From Mycobacterium genavense ATCC 51234 (lineage in GTDB: Bacteria > Actinomycetota > Actinomycetes > Mycobacteriales > Mycobacteriaceae), in assembly GCF_000526915.1 (NCBI RefSeq), contig NZ_JAGZ01000009.1, forward strand, positions 1 through 64,000: a stretch of DNA of 64,000 nt, in the 5' to 3' direction. The first letter of the stretch is position 1. Every line of letters begins with the position of its first letter. Both the position numbers and the translations under genes were made by a program. The notes beneath the pieces are model-generated. The model was given only the letters and a program-made list of their open reading frames with translations. It was not told the origin of the DNA and did not search any database. Below, in pieces: positions 45,624-56,157 of this stretch.

Positions 45624-46034
45624 ATGTCCACCAAGGATCACCCGAACAACGCCCCGGGCATCCCGATGGTGTATCCGGAGTGGTTTGAGAACTTCCAGGT
45701 CAAGTACGTCAACCCGGCGCTGAAGCCGATCGCGCGTTTCCTGCCCGGGACCGGCACGATCGAGCACCGCGGCCGTAGGTCGGGCAAGTCGTACCAGACC
45801 ATCGTGACGGCCTATCGCAACGGCAATGTGCTGGCGGTCGCGCTGGGCCACGGCAAGACCGACTGGGTGAAGAACGTGCTGGCCGCGGGCCAGGCTGACC
45901 TGCACTTTGCCCGCAAGGTCGTGCACATCACCAATCCCCGGATCCTGCCCGCCGGCTCCGACGGCACCGGCCTGCCCTGGCTGGTGCGCCTGCAACTGCG
46001 CCGCATGGCGGTATTGGTCGCCGACGTCGCCTGA
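45624..46034 (+). CDS. Ddn-like F420-dependent oxidoreductase family protein
   Basis: A 136-residue homologue of Rv1598c, in the nitroreductase/deazaflavin-dependent split-beta-barrel family. The family motifs are IEHRGRRSGKSYQTIVTAYR and VALGHGKTDWVKNVLAAG, which match F420-binding members such as Ddn. ATG 45624 follows AAGGGAGCCGC. The 80-base gap to hisD presumably holds both promoters. The substrate is unknown. Intact. Confidence 0.9.
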   Translation: MSTKDHPNNAPGIPMVYPEWFENFQVKYVNPALKPIARFLPGTGTIEHRGRRSGKSYQTIVTAYRNGNVLAVALGHGKTDWVKNVLAAGQADLHFARKVVHITNPRILPAGSDGTGLPWLVRLQLRRMAVLVADVA

Positions 46035-46224
46035 GTGTGGTGGGTTACCGCTCGTAGCGGGTTAGCTCGGGGACTGCGCGCCACCGCCGCATGGCTGCCG
46101 TGCCGGGGCGGGGATCAGTGGCTACTCTTGTCATCCTCATCATTCGATCGCGCCAGTTGACACGGCTTTACGGGATTGGCGGCCCAGAGCGGGTTCGTGA
46201 CCGGACCTCTCACGGAGGTACGGA

Positions 46225-47338
46225 TTGCGTGCACATTCGAGAAGCTTCGTCGTGTTCGCTCGATTTATGCGCGACTGGTGGCGGGGGCCGGTCGACTACA
46301 CCACACAGGTGGAGTACTTCACAAAGCGTGGGATGTCCGGGGCGATCCAGACGCTGATCGGGGCGGGCACGACATTGAACGGGTTGATCACGCTGACGAT
46401 CCTACTGCCGTCCGCGGGTACGCGCTGGTCGCGCGTCGTCGTCGCGTTGCTCGCCTTGATCGAGCTCGGCTGGGGATGGGTGTTTGCCCGACGGCCATGG
46501 CCGTCGGGTCGGACGTCACTGGCGTTCGTGGTCTCCGCCGACATCGGGATAGCCGGGGTGGCCACCGTGGACGCGAGTTGGCTGTTGGGCTTGTTCGCGT
46601 TCAACGCGTTCTCGATGATCTCGGTGTATCTGATGTTCTTCGACGGGCCGAAAGTACTTGCGGGCCATGGATTGTGGATACTGATGTCGACCGCGGCCTT
46701 CGCCATACAGGCCGGCGCGGCCGCGGGGTTCGACGTCGTCGAACTCACCGCCAGCACGCTAACGGCCGTGGCACCGGCCGTCGTGACACCCCTGGGTATC
46801 CAGCTCGGCATCTCGGCGCTGCGCAAGGACGCCAATGAGTCGGTCACCGATCCGCTGACCGGGTTGTTGAACCGGCGCGGTCTTCACCTGCATATCGAAG
46901 ACCTGTTGCGCGACGGCACCAACATGGCCGCCGAGGTGGTCGTGATGGTCGTCGACTTGGACCGCTTCAAGGACGTCAACGATGCGTTCGGCCACACCGC
47001 GGGCGACGCGGTGTTGATCCGCTGTGCGCGACGGATCAAGTCGGCGGTTCGCGGCACCGCGCTGTGGCACGGATCGCGGCGAAGAATTCGTCGTCGTCGA
47101 CCTCGCCGAACCGGTCCACCGGGCGCACCGGGACTTCGACCTCGTCAGGACGGCGATCGCGGCTCCGGCCGACCATGCGGTCACGGCCAGCGTCGGCGTC
47201 GCAAGCGTGGACGTCGCCAGCTTCGCGGCGCCCGGACTCGGTGTCGCGCAGTTGCTCGACGCCATGATCGAGCGAGCGGACCAGGCGATGTTCGACGCGA
47301 AACGCCAGGGCGGCAACGCGACCGTCCACATTCGCTAG
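46225..47338 (+). pseudogene. membrane diguanylate cyclase (GGDEF), frameshifted at the active site
   Basis: About 370 residues. Roughly six membrane helices are followed by a GGDEF domain: DPLTGLLNRRG, VVMVVDLDRFKDVNDAFGHTAGD. The signature itself is broken: restoring one G after 47064 and one near 47076 would give LVARIGGEEFVVVD, but the sequence leaves the frame just before it and resumes in another (RGEEFVVVDLAEP to the end). A metal-binding Asp is kept, but the active half-site is lost in the product as read. TTG 46225 follows a CGGAGGT ribosome-binding site; ATG 46267 is an alternative. Confidence 0.85.
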
Positions 47339-47341
47339 CCC

Positions 47342-47398
47342 CGAGACTGTAACTACCGACGCATCGGCCGAGTGGCACCGTCGGCAGTTGCAGTCTCG
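47342..47398. terminator. long imperfect hairpin between convergent genes
   Basis: Two 20-base arms (47342-47361 and 47379-47398) pair with only two non-Watson-Crick positions, both G-U in RNA on one strand, around a 17-base loop. It starts three bases after the GGDEF stop and ends just before the stop of the convergent dehydrogenase, so it can terminate transcription from both sides. Confidence 0.65.
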
Positions 47399-47404
47399 CG
47401 GCCC

Positions 47405-48385
47405 CTAGGCGCGGGTGAAGACCGTCTTGCCGGTCATCGTCGGCCATACCGACGACGCCTCGGCCCAGGGCACCACCCGGTCGACGGCCGAAGCCAGGTC
47501 GCATCCGGCGGCCAGCAGTTCCAGCACCGCGGGAATCGCCGACCGCGCGTTGACCCGGCCGGTGACGAACCTCACCCCGTGGGTGTACATCGGCAGCAGC
47601 GGCATCTCGACAACGGGCTGGTAGTAGATCCCGGTGTCGGTGCACACGCCGTCCGGCCAGGTCGCCCGCAGCGTGGCGGCCAGCATCGACGGATCGGCGG
47701 AGGTATGCACGGTGACCGGATACGGCTCCCAGGACTTGTCCGGCTTGACCCGATCGTGGACCACCGCGCCGAGCTTTTCGGCGGCCGCCAGGCGGCACAC
47801 GTCGTGGTCGACGTAGTCGACGCGGGCTCCCAGCGCGGCCGCGAACGCCGCGGCATACAGCCCGATCGACAGCTTCCCGATCACCAGCACGCGACGGTCG
47901 GTCGCATCGAGTGCGGCCAGCTCGGCCGCATACGGCCCGACCGCGCGCCAGCCGTCGGGAATGTTGTCCGACAGCGACGCAATCGCGTTGGGCGCCACGC
48001 CATCCGGGACGGGGATCAGCATCGCGTCGGCATACGGCACCAGCACCTCGTCCGACATGAATCCCCCGCCGTTCAGACCGGCGAGCGGGCCGAGGCCGTA
48101 CATCGCCATCAACGGCACCGAGCCACACGAGCCGGTCGCGCCGCGGCGGCAGGCCGAGCAGCTGCCGCAGCTGATCTGGAAGGGCACCACCACCCAGTCG
48201 CCCGGGCGGACACCGTTTACCGCGTCGCCCACAGCCACCACCTCGGCCAGGCCCTCGTGCCCGACGGCATAGCCGGGCGGCAGCGGCGCCTGGCCATTGG
48301 CGACCGCGATGTCGAGGTCGCAGCACGCCACCACCAGCGGCCTGACCACGGCTTGTTCCGGTGCGGTGATTTCCGGTTCCGGCAC
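47405..48385 (-). CDS. zinc-type medium-chain dehydrogenase, start codon apparently lost
   Basis: An alcohol-dehydrogenase-like MDR protein of about 326 residues from GTG 48385. GHEGLAEVVAVG carries the catalytic-zinc His and Glu, and ISCGSCSACRRGATGSC is the structural-zinc Cys cluster; the nucleotide fold follows near VLVIGKLSIGLYAAAF. Coding similarity extends upstream as RQLTFEDAGRYAWRD to an ATA codon near 48434, where a start is expected, so the ATG may have mutated to ATA. If translation uses GTG 48385 about 17 N-terminal residues are lost. It follows nadC on the same strand. Confidence 0.75.
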   Translation of the reverse strand: MPEPEITAPEQAVVRPLVVACCDLDIAVANGQAPLPPGYAVGHEGLAEVVAVGDAVNGVRPGDWVVVPFQISCGSCSACRRGATGSCGSVPLMAMYGLGPLAGLNGGGFMSDEVLVPYADAMLIPVPDGVAPNAIASLSDNIPDGWRAVGPYAAELAALDATDRRVLVIGKLSIGLYAAAFAAALGARVDYVDHDVCRLAAAEKLGAVVHDRVKPDKSWEPYPVTVHTSADPSMLAATLRATWPDGVCTDTGIYYQPVVEMPLLPMYTHGVRFVTGRVNARSAIPAVLELLAAGCDLASAVDRVVPWAEASSVWPTMTGKTVFTRA

Positions 48386-48443
48386 ATCGCGCCAGGCGTA
48401 CCGCCCGGCGTCTTCGAAGGTCAGCTGCCGTATCTCGGCAGAC

Positions 48444-49310
48444 CTACATGTCCAGCCCGATATCGAGCACGCGCACCGAGTGCGTCAGCGCGCCGACCGC
48501 CAGGTAGTCCACCCCGGTGCCGGCATACGCCGCCGCGGTGTCCAGGCTGAGCCCGCCCGACGACTCCAGCAGCACCGCCGGCGCGCGGGCGTCCCGACGC
48601 TGCACGGCGATCTGGGTCTGCCACACCGGGAAATTGTCCAACAGGACCAACTCCGGCTTCTCCGGCAGTACCTCGTCGAGCTGCTCGAGCGAGTCCACTT
48701 CGACCTCGCAGGGCAGATCGGGGGCGGCCTCGCGGACCGCCCGCAGCGCCTCGACGACCGATCCCGCGGCCGCGACGTGGTTGTCCTTGATCAGCGCGGC
48801 ATCGCCCAGCCCGAGGCGGTGGTTGACCCCGCAGCCGACCCGCACCGCGTACTTCTGCAGGGCGCGCAGACCGGGCAGCGTCTTGCGGGTGTCGCGGATC
48901 TGAGCCTTGGTGCCGCTCACGGCGTCCACCCAGGCGGCCGTCGCGGTGGCGATCCCCGACAGGTGACAGATCAGGTTCAACATCGTGCGCTCGGCGGTCA
49001 ACAGCCCGCGGTTCTCCGCCCGCACGGTCAGCACCGGGCGGCCGGGCTGGATGCGGGCACCGTCGGAGACGCGGTCGAGCACCTGATAGCCGTCGGCGCC
49101 GAGCACCTCGTCGAGCACCAGCAGCCCTACGTCCAGGCCCGCGATCACGCCCGGCTCCCGAGGCACCATCGCCGCCGTGGCCGCGCCGGCGGGCACCGTG
49201 GCGAGCGTGGTGATGTCGGGCCCGTAGCGCAGATCCTCGTCCAGCCCACGCCGGACGATGTCGACGGCCGCGGCGAGTTCGGCGTCCGACAGAGTCATCA
49301 GGGTGGCCAT
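48444..49310 (-). CDS. nadC: quinolinate phosphoribosyltransferase
   Basis: Converts quinolinate to nicotinate mononucleotide. 288 residues; RTMLNLICHLSGIAT, DTRKTLPGLRALQKYAV, GGVNHRLGLGDAALIKDNH-type segment (here VGCGVNHRLGL) and EVEVDSLEQLDE. ATG 49310 overlaps the nadB stop (TGATG). Third gene of the nadABC operon. Intact. Confidence 0.96.
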   Translation of the reverse strand: MATLMTLSDAELAAAVDIVRRGLDEDLRYGPDITTLATVPAGAATAAMVPREPGVIAGLDVGLLVLDEVLGADGYQVLDRVSDGARIQPGRPVLTVRAENRGLLTAERTMLNLICHLSGIATATAAWVDAVSGTKAQIRDTRKTLPGLRALQKYAVRVGCGVNHRLGLGDAALIKDNHVAAAGSVVEALRAVREAAPDLPCEVEVDSLEQLDEVLPEKPELVLLDNFPVWQTQIAVQRRDARAPAVLLESSGGLSLDTAAAYAGTGVDYLAVGALTHSVRVLDIGLDM

Positions 49311-50874
49311 CAGGACACCGCCGCCAGGTCCTCGACGAACACCGTGTCGGCCGACCGCACCAAGATGCTGCGGGCCTTGTCCGGGGCGGCCTCCGGGTAC
49401 TCCGCCCGGTGGTGGCAGCCGCGGCTTTCGCCGCGCGCCAACGCCGCGGCGACCACCGCGCGGGCGGTCAGCGTCAGCGCCACATCCTCGAAATCGCGAC
49501 GGCCCTCGACCGCGCGGACCCGCGCCCGCGACAGCGTCTCGGACAACCGCTGCAACCCCGCCGCGTCGCGGACCACCGACGCGTCGCGGGTCATCGCGGT
49601 CTGCAGTTCGCGGCGCCTGGACGCCGTGTGCGCGATCGGCTCGGGCGGGGCCGCGAGCACCCGGCCCGCCGACAGCGCGTGCCTGGCCGCGGCCTTCCCG
49701 GCGCGACCACCCACCACCAGCCCTTCGAGCAAGCTGTTGGACGCCAACCGATTTGCGCCGTGCATCCCGGTGCGGGCCACCTCGCCCGCGGCGAACAGGC
49801 CGGGCAGCTCCGTTCGACCGTGCACGTCGGTGACCACGCCGCCACAGCTGTAGTGCGCGCCCGGAACGACGGGGATGGGTTGGGTGACGGGGTCGATGCC
49901 GGCGGCCCGGCAGGCGGCAGTGACATTGGGGAATCGGGCCTCGAAGCCGTCGATGCCGCGCGCGTCGAGGAACACGCATTCGTCGCCGGTCGCCCGCAGC
50001 CGCGCGTCGATGGCCCCGGCCACGACATCGCGCGGCGCCAGATCGCCCATCGGGTGAACGCCGGCGGTAACCGAATTGCCTTGCCGGTCAACCAATACCG
50101 CACCCTCGCCGCGGATGGCCTCGGTAATCAGTGGTCGGCGACCACCGGCCTGGCCGGCGAACAACATGGTGGGGTGAAACTGAACGAACTCGAGATCGCT
50201 GACGGGAACACCGGCCCACAACGCCAAAGCGATTCCGTCGCCGGTGGATCCGTCCGGGTTGGTGGTGGCGCTGTAGAGCTGCCCGAGGCCGCCGGAAGCA
50301 AGGATCACCGACGGCGCGGTGACAATCCCGACGCCGTCCGAGTTGCCCACGGCCACCCCGGTCACCGCCGCACCGTCGTGCAGCACACGCAACGCGACGT
50401 GGCCGCTGCGAATGTCCAGTGTCCGGGCGGCGTGATCCAGTGCCCGCTGGACCTCGGCACCGGTGGCGTCGCCCCCGGCGTGCACGATGCGCCGCCGCGA
50501 GTGGCCACCCTCGCGGGTCAGCGCCCACCGGCCCGGCACCGATTCGTCGAATCGCGCTCCGTCGGAGACCAATTCGCTGACCGCGCGGTAGCCGTCGGCG
50601 ACGATCGAGTACACCGCTCCCGGATCGCACATGCCCGCGCCGGCGGCCAGGGTGTCGGCGACGTGCGCCTCGACGGAGTCGTCGTTGTCCGGCAGCACGA
50701 CCGCGATCCCACCCTGCGCGTAGTGCGTCGCGGTGACCCCGTGGGCTTCTTCGGCCTTGCTGAGCACGACGACGTCACGGCCGGCACGGTGGGCCGCCAG
50801 CGCGGCGGCCAATCCCCCGACTCCCGTGCCGATGACGACGACGTTGGCGCGACCGGTCCATGCCGGACGGGCCG

Positions 50875-50878
<4 letters not shown>
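49310..50878 (-). CDS. nadB: L-aspartate oxidase
   Basis: FAD enzyme that oxidises aspartate to iminoaspartate for NadA. 522 residues. The dinucleotide-binding motif is VIGTGVGGLAAALAAHRAG; EGGHSRRRIVHAGGDATG, HPTMLF and HYSCGGVVTD are succinate-dehydrogenase-family motifs, and GMHGANRLASNSLLEGLV is present. Overlaps nadA by four bases. Intact. Confidence 0.96.
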
Positions 50879-51924
<1,046 letters not shown>

Positions 51925-51948
51925 GGCGGCTCCTTATCGACCTAGCAG

Positions 51949-51971
51949 GTTTTCGACTTATAATCGAAAAC
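51949..51971. promoter_or_regulatory. palindromic NrtR-type operator over divergent promoters
   Basis: GTTTTCGA and TCGAAAAC form a perfect inverted repeat around a seven-base centre that contains TATAAT (51959-51964). That hexamer ends seven bases before the ATG of the Nudix regulator at 51972, so its mRNA is probably leaderless. On the other strand a TATAAG-like -10 (51963-51958) suits nadA. One bound repressor dimer would cover both promoters. Confidence 0.8.
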
Positions 51972-52694
51972 ATGCCCAATGGTAGCACCGCCCACGAAGT
52001 GCTCGCGGTCGTGTTCCAGGTTCGGCACGCTACCGAGCAGGTTAAGACCGCCTCCCGAACCGGAAAACCGCAGCTTAACGTGCTGTTATGGGAGCGTGCG
52101 CGCGATCCGCAACGGCGCGCGTGGTCACTGCCGGGCGGGCGGCTGCGCAACGACGAGGATATGACCACCTCGGTGCGCCGTCAGCTAGCCGAGAAGGTGG
52201 ATTTGCGTGAGCTGGCCCACCTGGAGCAGCTCGCGGTGTTCTCCGATCCGGGCCGCGTGCCGGGCGCACGGGTGATCGCGTCGACGTTCCTGGGGCTGGT
52301 ACCCTCCCCCGCCACTCCGGAGCTGCCGCCGGACACCCGCTGGCACCCGGTGAGCGCACTGCCGCCGATGGCGTTCGACCACGGCCCGATGGTGACGCAC
52401 GCGCACGCCCGGCTGGTCGCCAAGATGTCCTACACCAACATCGGATTCGCCTTAACACCAAGGGAATTCGCGCTGTCCACGCTGCGCGACATCTACAGCG
52501 CGACGCTGGGCTATCAGGTCGACGCGACGAATCTGCAGCGGGTGCTGGCCCGCCGCGGCGTGATCACGCAGACCGGCACCATCGCACAGTCGGGCCGCAG
52601 CGGCGGGCGACCGGCCGCGTTGTACCACTTCACCGATTCGCAGCTGCGGGTCACCGACGAATTCGCCGCACTTCGGCCACCCGGCCAGCCTTGA
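51972..52694 (+). CDS. Nudix-winged-helix NAD biosynthesis repressor (NrtR type)
   Basis: A 240-residue homologue of Rv1593c. The N-terminal Nudix domain has SLPGGRLRNDEDMTTSVRRQ, where the catalytic REXXEE is degenerate, as expected when it serves to sense ADP-ribose rather than hydrolyse it. The C-terminal winged helix includes LQRVLARRGVITQTG and GGRPAALYHF. Divergent from nadABC and abutting the palindromic operator, it most likely represses both units. Intact. Confidence 0.92.
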   Translation: MPNGSTAHEVLAVVFQVRHATEQVKTASRTGKPQLNVLLWERARDPQRRAWSLPGGRLRNDEDMTTSVRRQLAEKVDLRELAHLEQLAVFSDPGRVPGARVIASTFLGLVPSPATPELPPDTRWHPVSALPPMAFDHGPMVTHAHARLVAKMSYTNIGFALTPREFALSTLRDIYSATLGYQVDATNLQRVLARRGVITQTGTIAQSGRSGGRPAALYHFTDSQLRVTDEFAALRPPGQP

Positions 52695-52806
52695 TCTGGG
52701 TCACCCGACCCGGTCGACGAGAAATCGCTCACAGCCTGGCCATTACATTTTGATTACCGCCCGTTCATGCGCGAAGATGCGCGATGGCCTAGAAGGGATC
52801 GGCGAA

Positions 52807-54147
52807 TTGGTTGAACTCGGCAATTTGGCGGGCACCGACGGTGCGGAATGGATCGGTCGGCCGCCACACGAGGAATTACGGCCCAAGGCGCGCCCGCTGC
52901 TGCCCGCGGACGACCCGTTCTACCAGCCACCGTCGGGCTTCCAACACGCCGCGCCCGGCACCGTGCTGCGCTCCCGCGACGTCGAACTGGCGTTCCTCGG
53001 CCTGATCCCGCAATCGGTTTCGTCCATCCAGCTGCTGTACCGGACCACGGACATGAACGGCGCCCCCGAGGCCTGCGTGACGACGGTGCTCATTCCGGCC
53101 GAACGCGTCGTCGGGCAGAACACCCCGCTGCTGTCCTACCAGTGCGCGATCGACGCCATGTCCGCGCGCTGCTTCCCGTCCTACGCGCTGCGCAGGCGGG
53201 CCAAGGCGCTCGGATCCATCGCCCAATTGGAGCTCTTCCTGGTCGCCGCGGCCCTCGCCGAGGGCTGGGTGGTGTCGGTGCCCGACCACGAGGGCCTGTT
53301 GGGCATGTGGGGTGCTCCGTACGAGCCCGGCTACCGCACCCTGGACGGCATCCGCGCCGCCATGAACTCCGACCGGATCCCGACGTCGACGTCGGCGCCG
53401 GTCGGGCTGTGGGGCTATTCCGGCGGCGGGCTGGCCAGCGCGTGGGCCGCCGAGATGTGCGCCGATTACGCGCCCGAGCTCGACATCGTCGGGGCGGTGC
53501 TGGGATCGCCGGTCGGAGATCTGGGCCACACCTTCCGCCGGCTCAACGGCGGCTTTCTGGCGGGGCTACCCGCGATGGTGGTGGCCGCCCTGGCGCACAT
53601 CTACCCCGACCTGAACAAGGTCATCGAAGAGCACACCAACGCCGAAGGACGCGCCCTGCTGAACCGGCTCGAGTCGATGACGACGGTCGAGGCCGTGCTG
53701 CGGATGGCCGGCAAGAACATGGGCGACTATCTCGACGAGCCGCTCGAAGACATCCTGTCGACTCCCGAGGTGTCGCACGTCTTCGACAGCATCAAGCTGG
53801 GCGTCGCGACACCCGCGCCGCCGGTGCTGATCGTGCAGGCCGTCCACGACTACCTGATCGACGTCCACGACATCGACTCGCTGGCGGACGCCTATTCGGC
53901 CGGCGGCGCCAGCGTCACCTATCACCGCGACGCGTTCAACGAGCACATGCTCCTGCACCCGCTGTCGGCGCCGCTGACGCTGCGCTGGCTCACCGACCGC
54001 TTCGCCCGCCGCCCGATCGACGACCACTTGGTCAGGACCGTTTGGCCGACGGCGTTCAACCCCATGACCTACGCGGGCATGGTGCGATTGGGCGTGATCG
54101 CGGCCAAGGTCCTCACCGGGCGAAAGATCCGCCGCCGTCCACTCTGA
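52807..54147 (+). CDS. secretory-lipase-family alpha/beta hydrolase
   Basis: A 446-residue homologue of Rv1592c in the LIP (secretory lipase) family. The nucleophile elbow is LWGYSGGGLASAWA; the catalytic Asp is probably in VQAVHDYLIDVHD and the His in AFNEHMLLHPL. TTG 52807 is chosen because it matches the M. tuberculosis start and has AGAAGGGATC upstream; the frame is open to 52750. No signal peptide is visible, so it may be cytosolic or envelope-associated. It probably cleaves acylglycerol or other esters. Intact. Confidence 0.88.
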   Translation: MVELGNLAGTDGAEWIGRPPHEELRPKARPLLPADDPFYQPPSGFQHAAPGTVLRSRDVELAFLGLIPQSVSSIQLLYRTTDMNGAPEACVTTVLIPAERVVGQNTPLLSYQCAIDAMSARCFPSYALRRRAKALGSIAQLELFLVAAALAEGWVVSVPDHEGLLGMWGAPYEPGYRTLDGIRAAMNSDRIPTSTSAPVGLWGYSGGGLASAWAAEMCADYAPELDIVGAVLGSPVGDLGHTFRRLNGGFLAGLPAMVVAALAHIYPDLNKVIEEHTNAEGRALLNRLESMTTVEAVLRMAGKNMGDYLDEPLEDILSTPEVSHVFDSIKLGVATPAPPVLIVQAVHDYLIDVHDIDSLADAYSAGGASVTYHRDAFNEHMLLHPLSAPLTLRWLTDRFARRPIDDHLVRTVWPTAFNPMTYAGMVRLGVIAAKVLTGRKIRRRPL

Positions 54148-54155
54148 GGCACCCG

Positions 54156-54806
54156 CTAGGACACCGAGGCTTCCGGCTCCATCGGCAGCGCGTGCGACGG
54201 TTGACCGGCAAGCGCCGAGCTGCCCAGGTCGTCATGGGCGCTGCTGGCCGCCAGCAGGGCATAGACCAGCGCGGCGATGGCGGCGGGCCACAACAGCGTG
54301 GTGGCCATCTGCAGCGGCCCGGGCCCGAAGAACACAGGGGGCGCCTGGATGACGTAGGACACCGCGGGACTGCCCACCACCGGCACCTTGTCGACGTCCA
54401 GCGCGCCGTAGCGCAGCAGCACCAGCACCGCCCCCACCGCCGAGGCCAACCCGGCGGCGCCGACCATGCCGACCGTCAGCCCGACGACCATGCCCGGGCC
54501 CCGCAGCCGGCGCCACTGCCACGCCAGAACCGGCGCCACCACCGCCAGCACCGTCAACAGCCCCAGCATCAGGCACGGCACGTCGAAGAAGTGCTCGGAC
54601 TCCGTACCCAGGTAGTCATGCACCCGCTCGCCGGCGCGAGTGATCGCCACCACCAAATGAATCGGCGGGGCCATCCACGCCCACAGGCCACCGACCAACA
54701 CCCCGGTTGCCGAAAGTGCAAGCGCCGCAACGACTATCGCGCGCAGCTGCGGCGGGGCCGGGAGACCTGCGGGCTGGGGAGCCCCGGGCACCATGGGAGC
54801 GGTCAC
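54156..54806 (-). CDS. DUF2567 membrane protein
   Basis: A 216-residue homologue of Rv1591 with five hydrophobic segments and a short acidic C-terminus (MEPEASVS). GTG 54806 overlaps the bsaP stop (GTGA); ATG 54794 is an alternative. Function is unknown; co-transcription with bsaP and bioB suggests it belongs to the biotin unit or merely follows it. Confidence 0.85.
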   Translation of the reverse strand: MTAPMVPGAPQPAGLPAPPQLRAIVVAALALSATGVLVGGLWAWMAPPIHLVVAITRAGERVHDYLGTESEHFFDVPCLMLGLLTVLAVVAPVLAWQWRRLRGPGMVVGLTVGMVGAAGLASAVGAVLVLLRYGALDVDKVPVVGSPAVSYVIQAPPVFFGPGPLQMATTLLWPAAIAALVYALLAASSAHDDLGSSALAGQPSHALPMEPEASVS

Positions 54807-55030
54807 CGCTGCGTCTCCAGATCCGCCGAGTCCACCTCGCCGTGCCGCGAACAGCGTGCCCGCCAGCCGTCGGGGCGAACCTGGACGATCATCCGGCGCC
54901 CGCATTCGGCACAGAAGCGCGGGGGCTCGAGACCCAGCTGGGCCGCGGTGGGCACGGTCGTGCCCCCCAATTCCCCGGTGTAGACGTTGTAGACGCCGGC
55001 GCCGACTGGAGCGCCCAGATCTGCCACCAC
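54803..55030 (-). CDS. bsaP: biotin synthase auxiliary protein BsaP
   Basis: A 75-residue homologue of Rv1590, the mycobacterial protein reported to support BioB iron-sulfur cluster function. Conserved features are YTGELGGT near the N-terminus, then FCAECGRRMIVQVRPDGWRA and a later Cys-His (CSRHG). The three cysteines could bind metal or a cluster. It starts at GTG 55030, 17 bases beyond the bioB stop, and overlaps the DUF2567 gene. Intact. Confidence 0.9.
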   Translation of the reverse strand: MVADLGAPVGAGVYNVYTGELGGTTVPTAAQLGLEPPRFCAECGRRMIVQVRPDGWRARCSRHGEVDSADLETQR

Positions 55031-55046
55031 AAACCCAACCTAGCCG

Positions 55047-56084
55047 CTACAAGGTGGCATTCAGCGCCTTGATCGGCATCTGCAGATCCTCGAGCAGTTC
55101 CAGGTCGGATTCGGCGGGACGGCCGAGCGTGGTCAGGTAGTTGCCGACGATCACGGCGTTGATCCCGCCTAGGATGCCCTGCTTGGCGCCGAGGTCGCCC
55201 AGGGTGATCTCCCGGCCGCCGGCAAAGCGCAGCATCGTGCGCGGCAACGCCAGCCGGAACGCGGCCACCGATTTCAGCGCCTCGCTGACCGGCATCACCT
55301 CGAGGTCGCCGAACGGCGTCCCGGGCCGCGGGTTGAGGAAGTTCAGCGGCACCTCGTCGGGGCCCAGCTCGGCCAGATCGGCGGCGAACTCCACCCGCTG
55401 CTCCAGCGTCTCGCCCATGCCGAGGATGCCGCCGCAGCACACCTCCATGCCCGCGTCGCGCACCATGGTCAGCGTCTGCCAGCGCTCTTCCCACGTGTGG
55501 GTGGTGACGACGTTGGTGAAGAACGACCGCGCGGTCTCCAGGTTGTGGTTGTAGCGGTGCACGCCCATCGCGGCGAGCTCGTCGACCTGCTCGGCGGTCA
55601 GCATGCCCAGCGAGCAGGCCACGTTGATCTCGACCTCGTTGCGGATCGCCTCGATCCCGGCCGCGACCTGCGACATCAGCCGCTTGTCCGGGCCACGCAC
55701 CGCGGCCACGATGCAGAACTCGGTGGCACCCGACTTCGCGGTTTGCTTGGCCGCCTCGACCAGGCTGGGGATGTCCAACCAGGCGCTGCGCACCGGGGAG
55801 GCGAACAGGCCGGATTGTGAGCAGAAGTGGCAGTCCTCGGGGCAGCCGCCCGTCTTGAGGCTGATGATGCCCTCGACCTCGACCTCGGGGCCACACCAGC
55901 GTATCCGCACCTCGTGGGCCAGCGCCAGCAGCTCCTCGAGCCGCTCGTCGGGCAGCTGCAGCACCGCAAGGACCTGGTCCCGGCTCAATCCCTCGCCGCC
56001 CTCGAGCACTTGCCGGCGGGCTACCGCCAGGATGTCTGCGTCGTGGCCGGCTTCGGTGGTGGGTCGAGTTGCCGCTTGAGTCAC
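55047..56084 (-). CDS. bioB: biotin synthase
   Basis: Radical-SAM enzyme inserting sulfur into dethiobiotin. 345 residues; the [4Fe-4S] cysteines are in GGCPEDCHFCSQSG; YNHNLETARSFF and CCGGILGMGET are further family motifs. GTG 56084 (VTQAATRPTTEAG) follows GGGGAGTACTTG. Upstream, about 110 bases lead to a possible BioQ box. The last residues ALNATL match the family. Intact. Confidence 0.97.
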   Translation of the reverse strand: MTQAATRPTTEAGHDADILAVARRQVLEGGEGLSRDQVLAVLQLPDERLEELLALAHEVRIRWCGPEVEVEGIISLKTGGCPEDCHFCSQSGLFASPVRSAWLDIPSLVEAAKQTAKSGATEFCIVAAVRGPDKRLMSQVAAGIEAIRNEVEINVACSLGMLTAEQVDELAAMGVHRYNHNLETARSFFTNVVTTHTWEERWQTLTMVRDAGMEVCCGGILGMGETLEQRVEFAADLAELGPDEVPLNFLNPRPGTPFGDLEVMPVSEALKSVAAFRLALPRTMLRFAGGREITLGDLGAKQGILGGINAVIVGNYLTTLGRPAESDLELLEDLQMPIKALNATL

Positions 56085-56157
56085 CAAGTACTCCCCTGCA
56101 TCTTTGTCGCGTCCGCAGCTGCGGTCACATCCGCCACTACGCCGTGGCAGCCTGAAT

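Noticed and set aside
46046..46068. Weak hairpin after the Ddn-like gene
   Set aside because: The stem is short and contains mismatches; not strong enough to call a terminator.
52848..54983. A 711-codon frame overlapping the lipase
   Set aside because: Same strand, other frame, with low-complexity Arg-rich translation; the lipase frame has the GYSGGG elbow and conserved ends.
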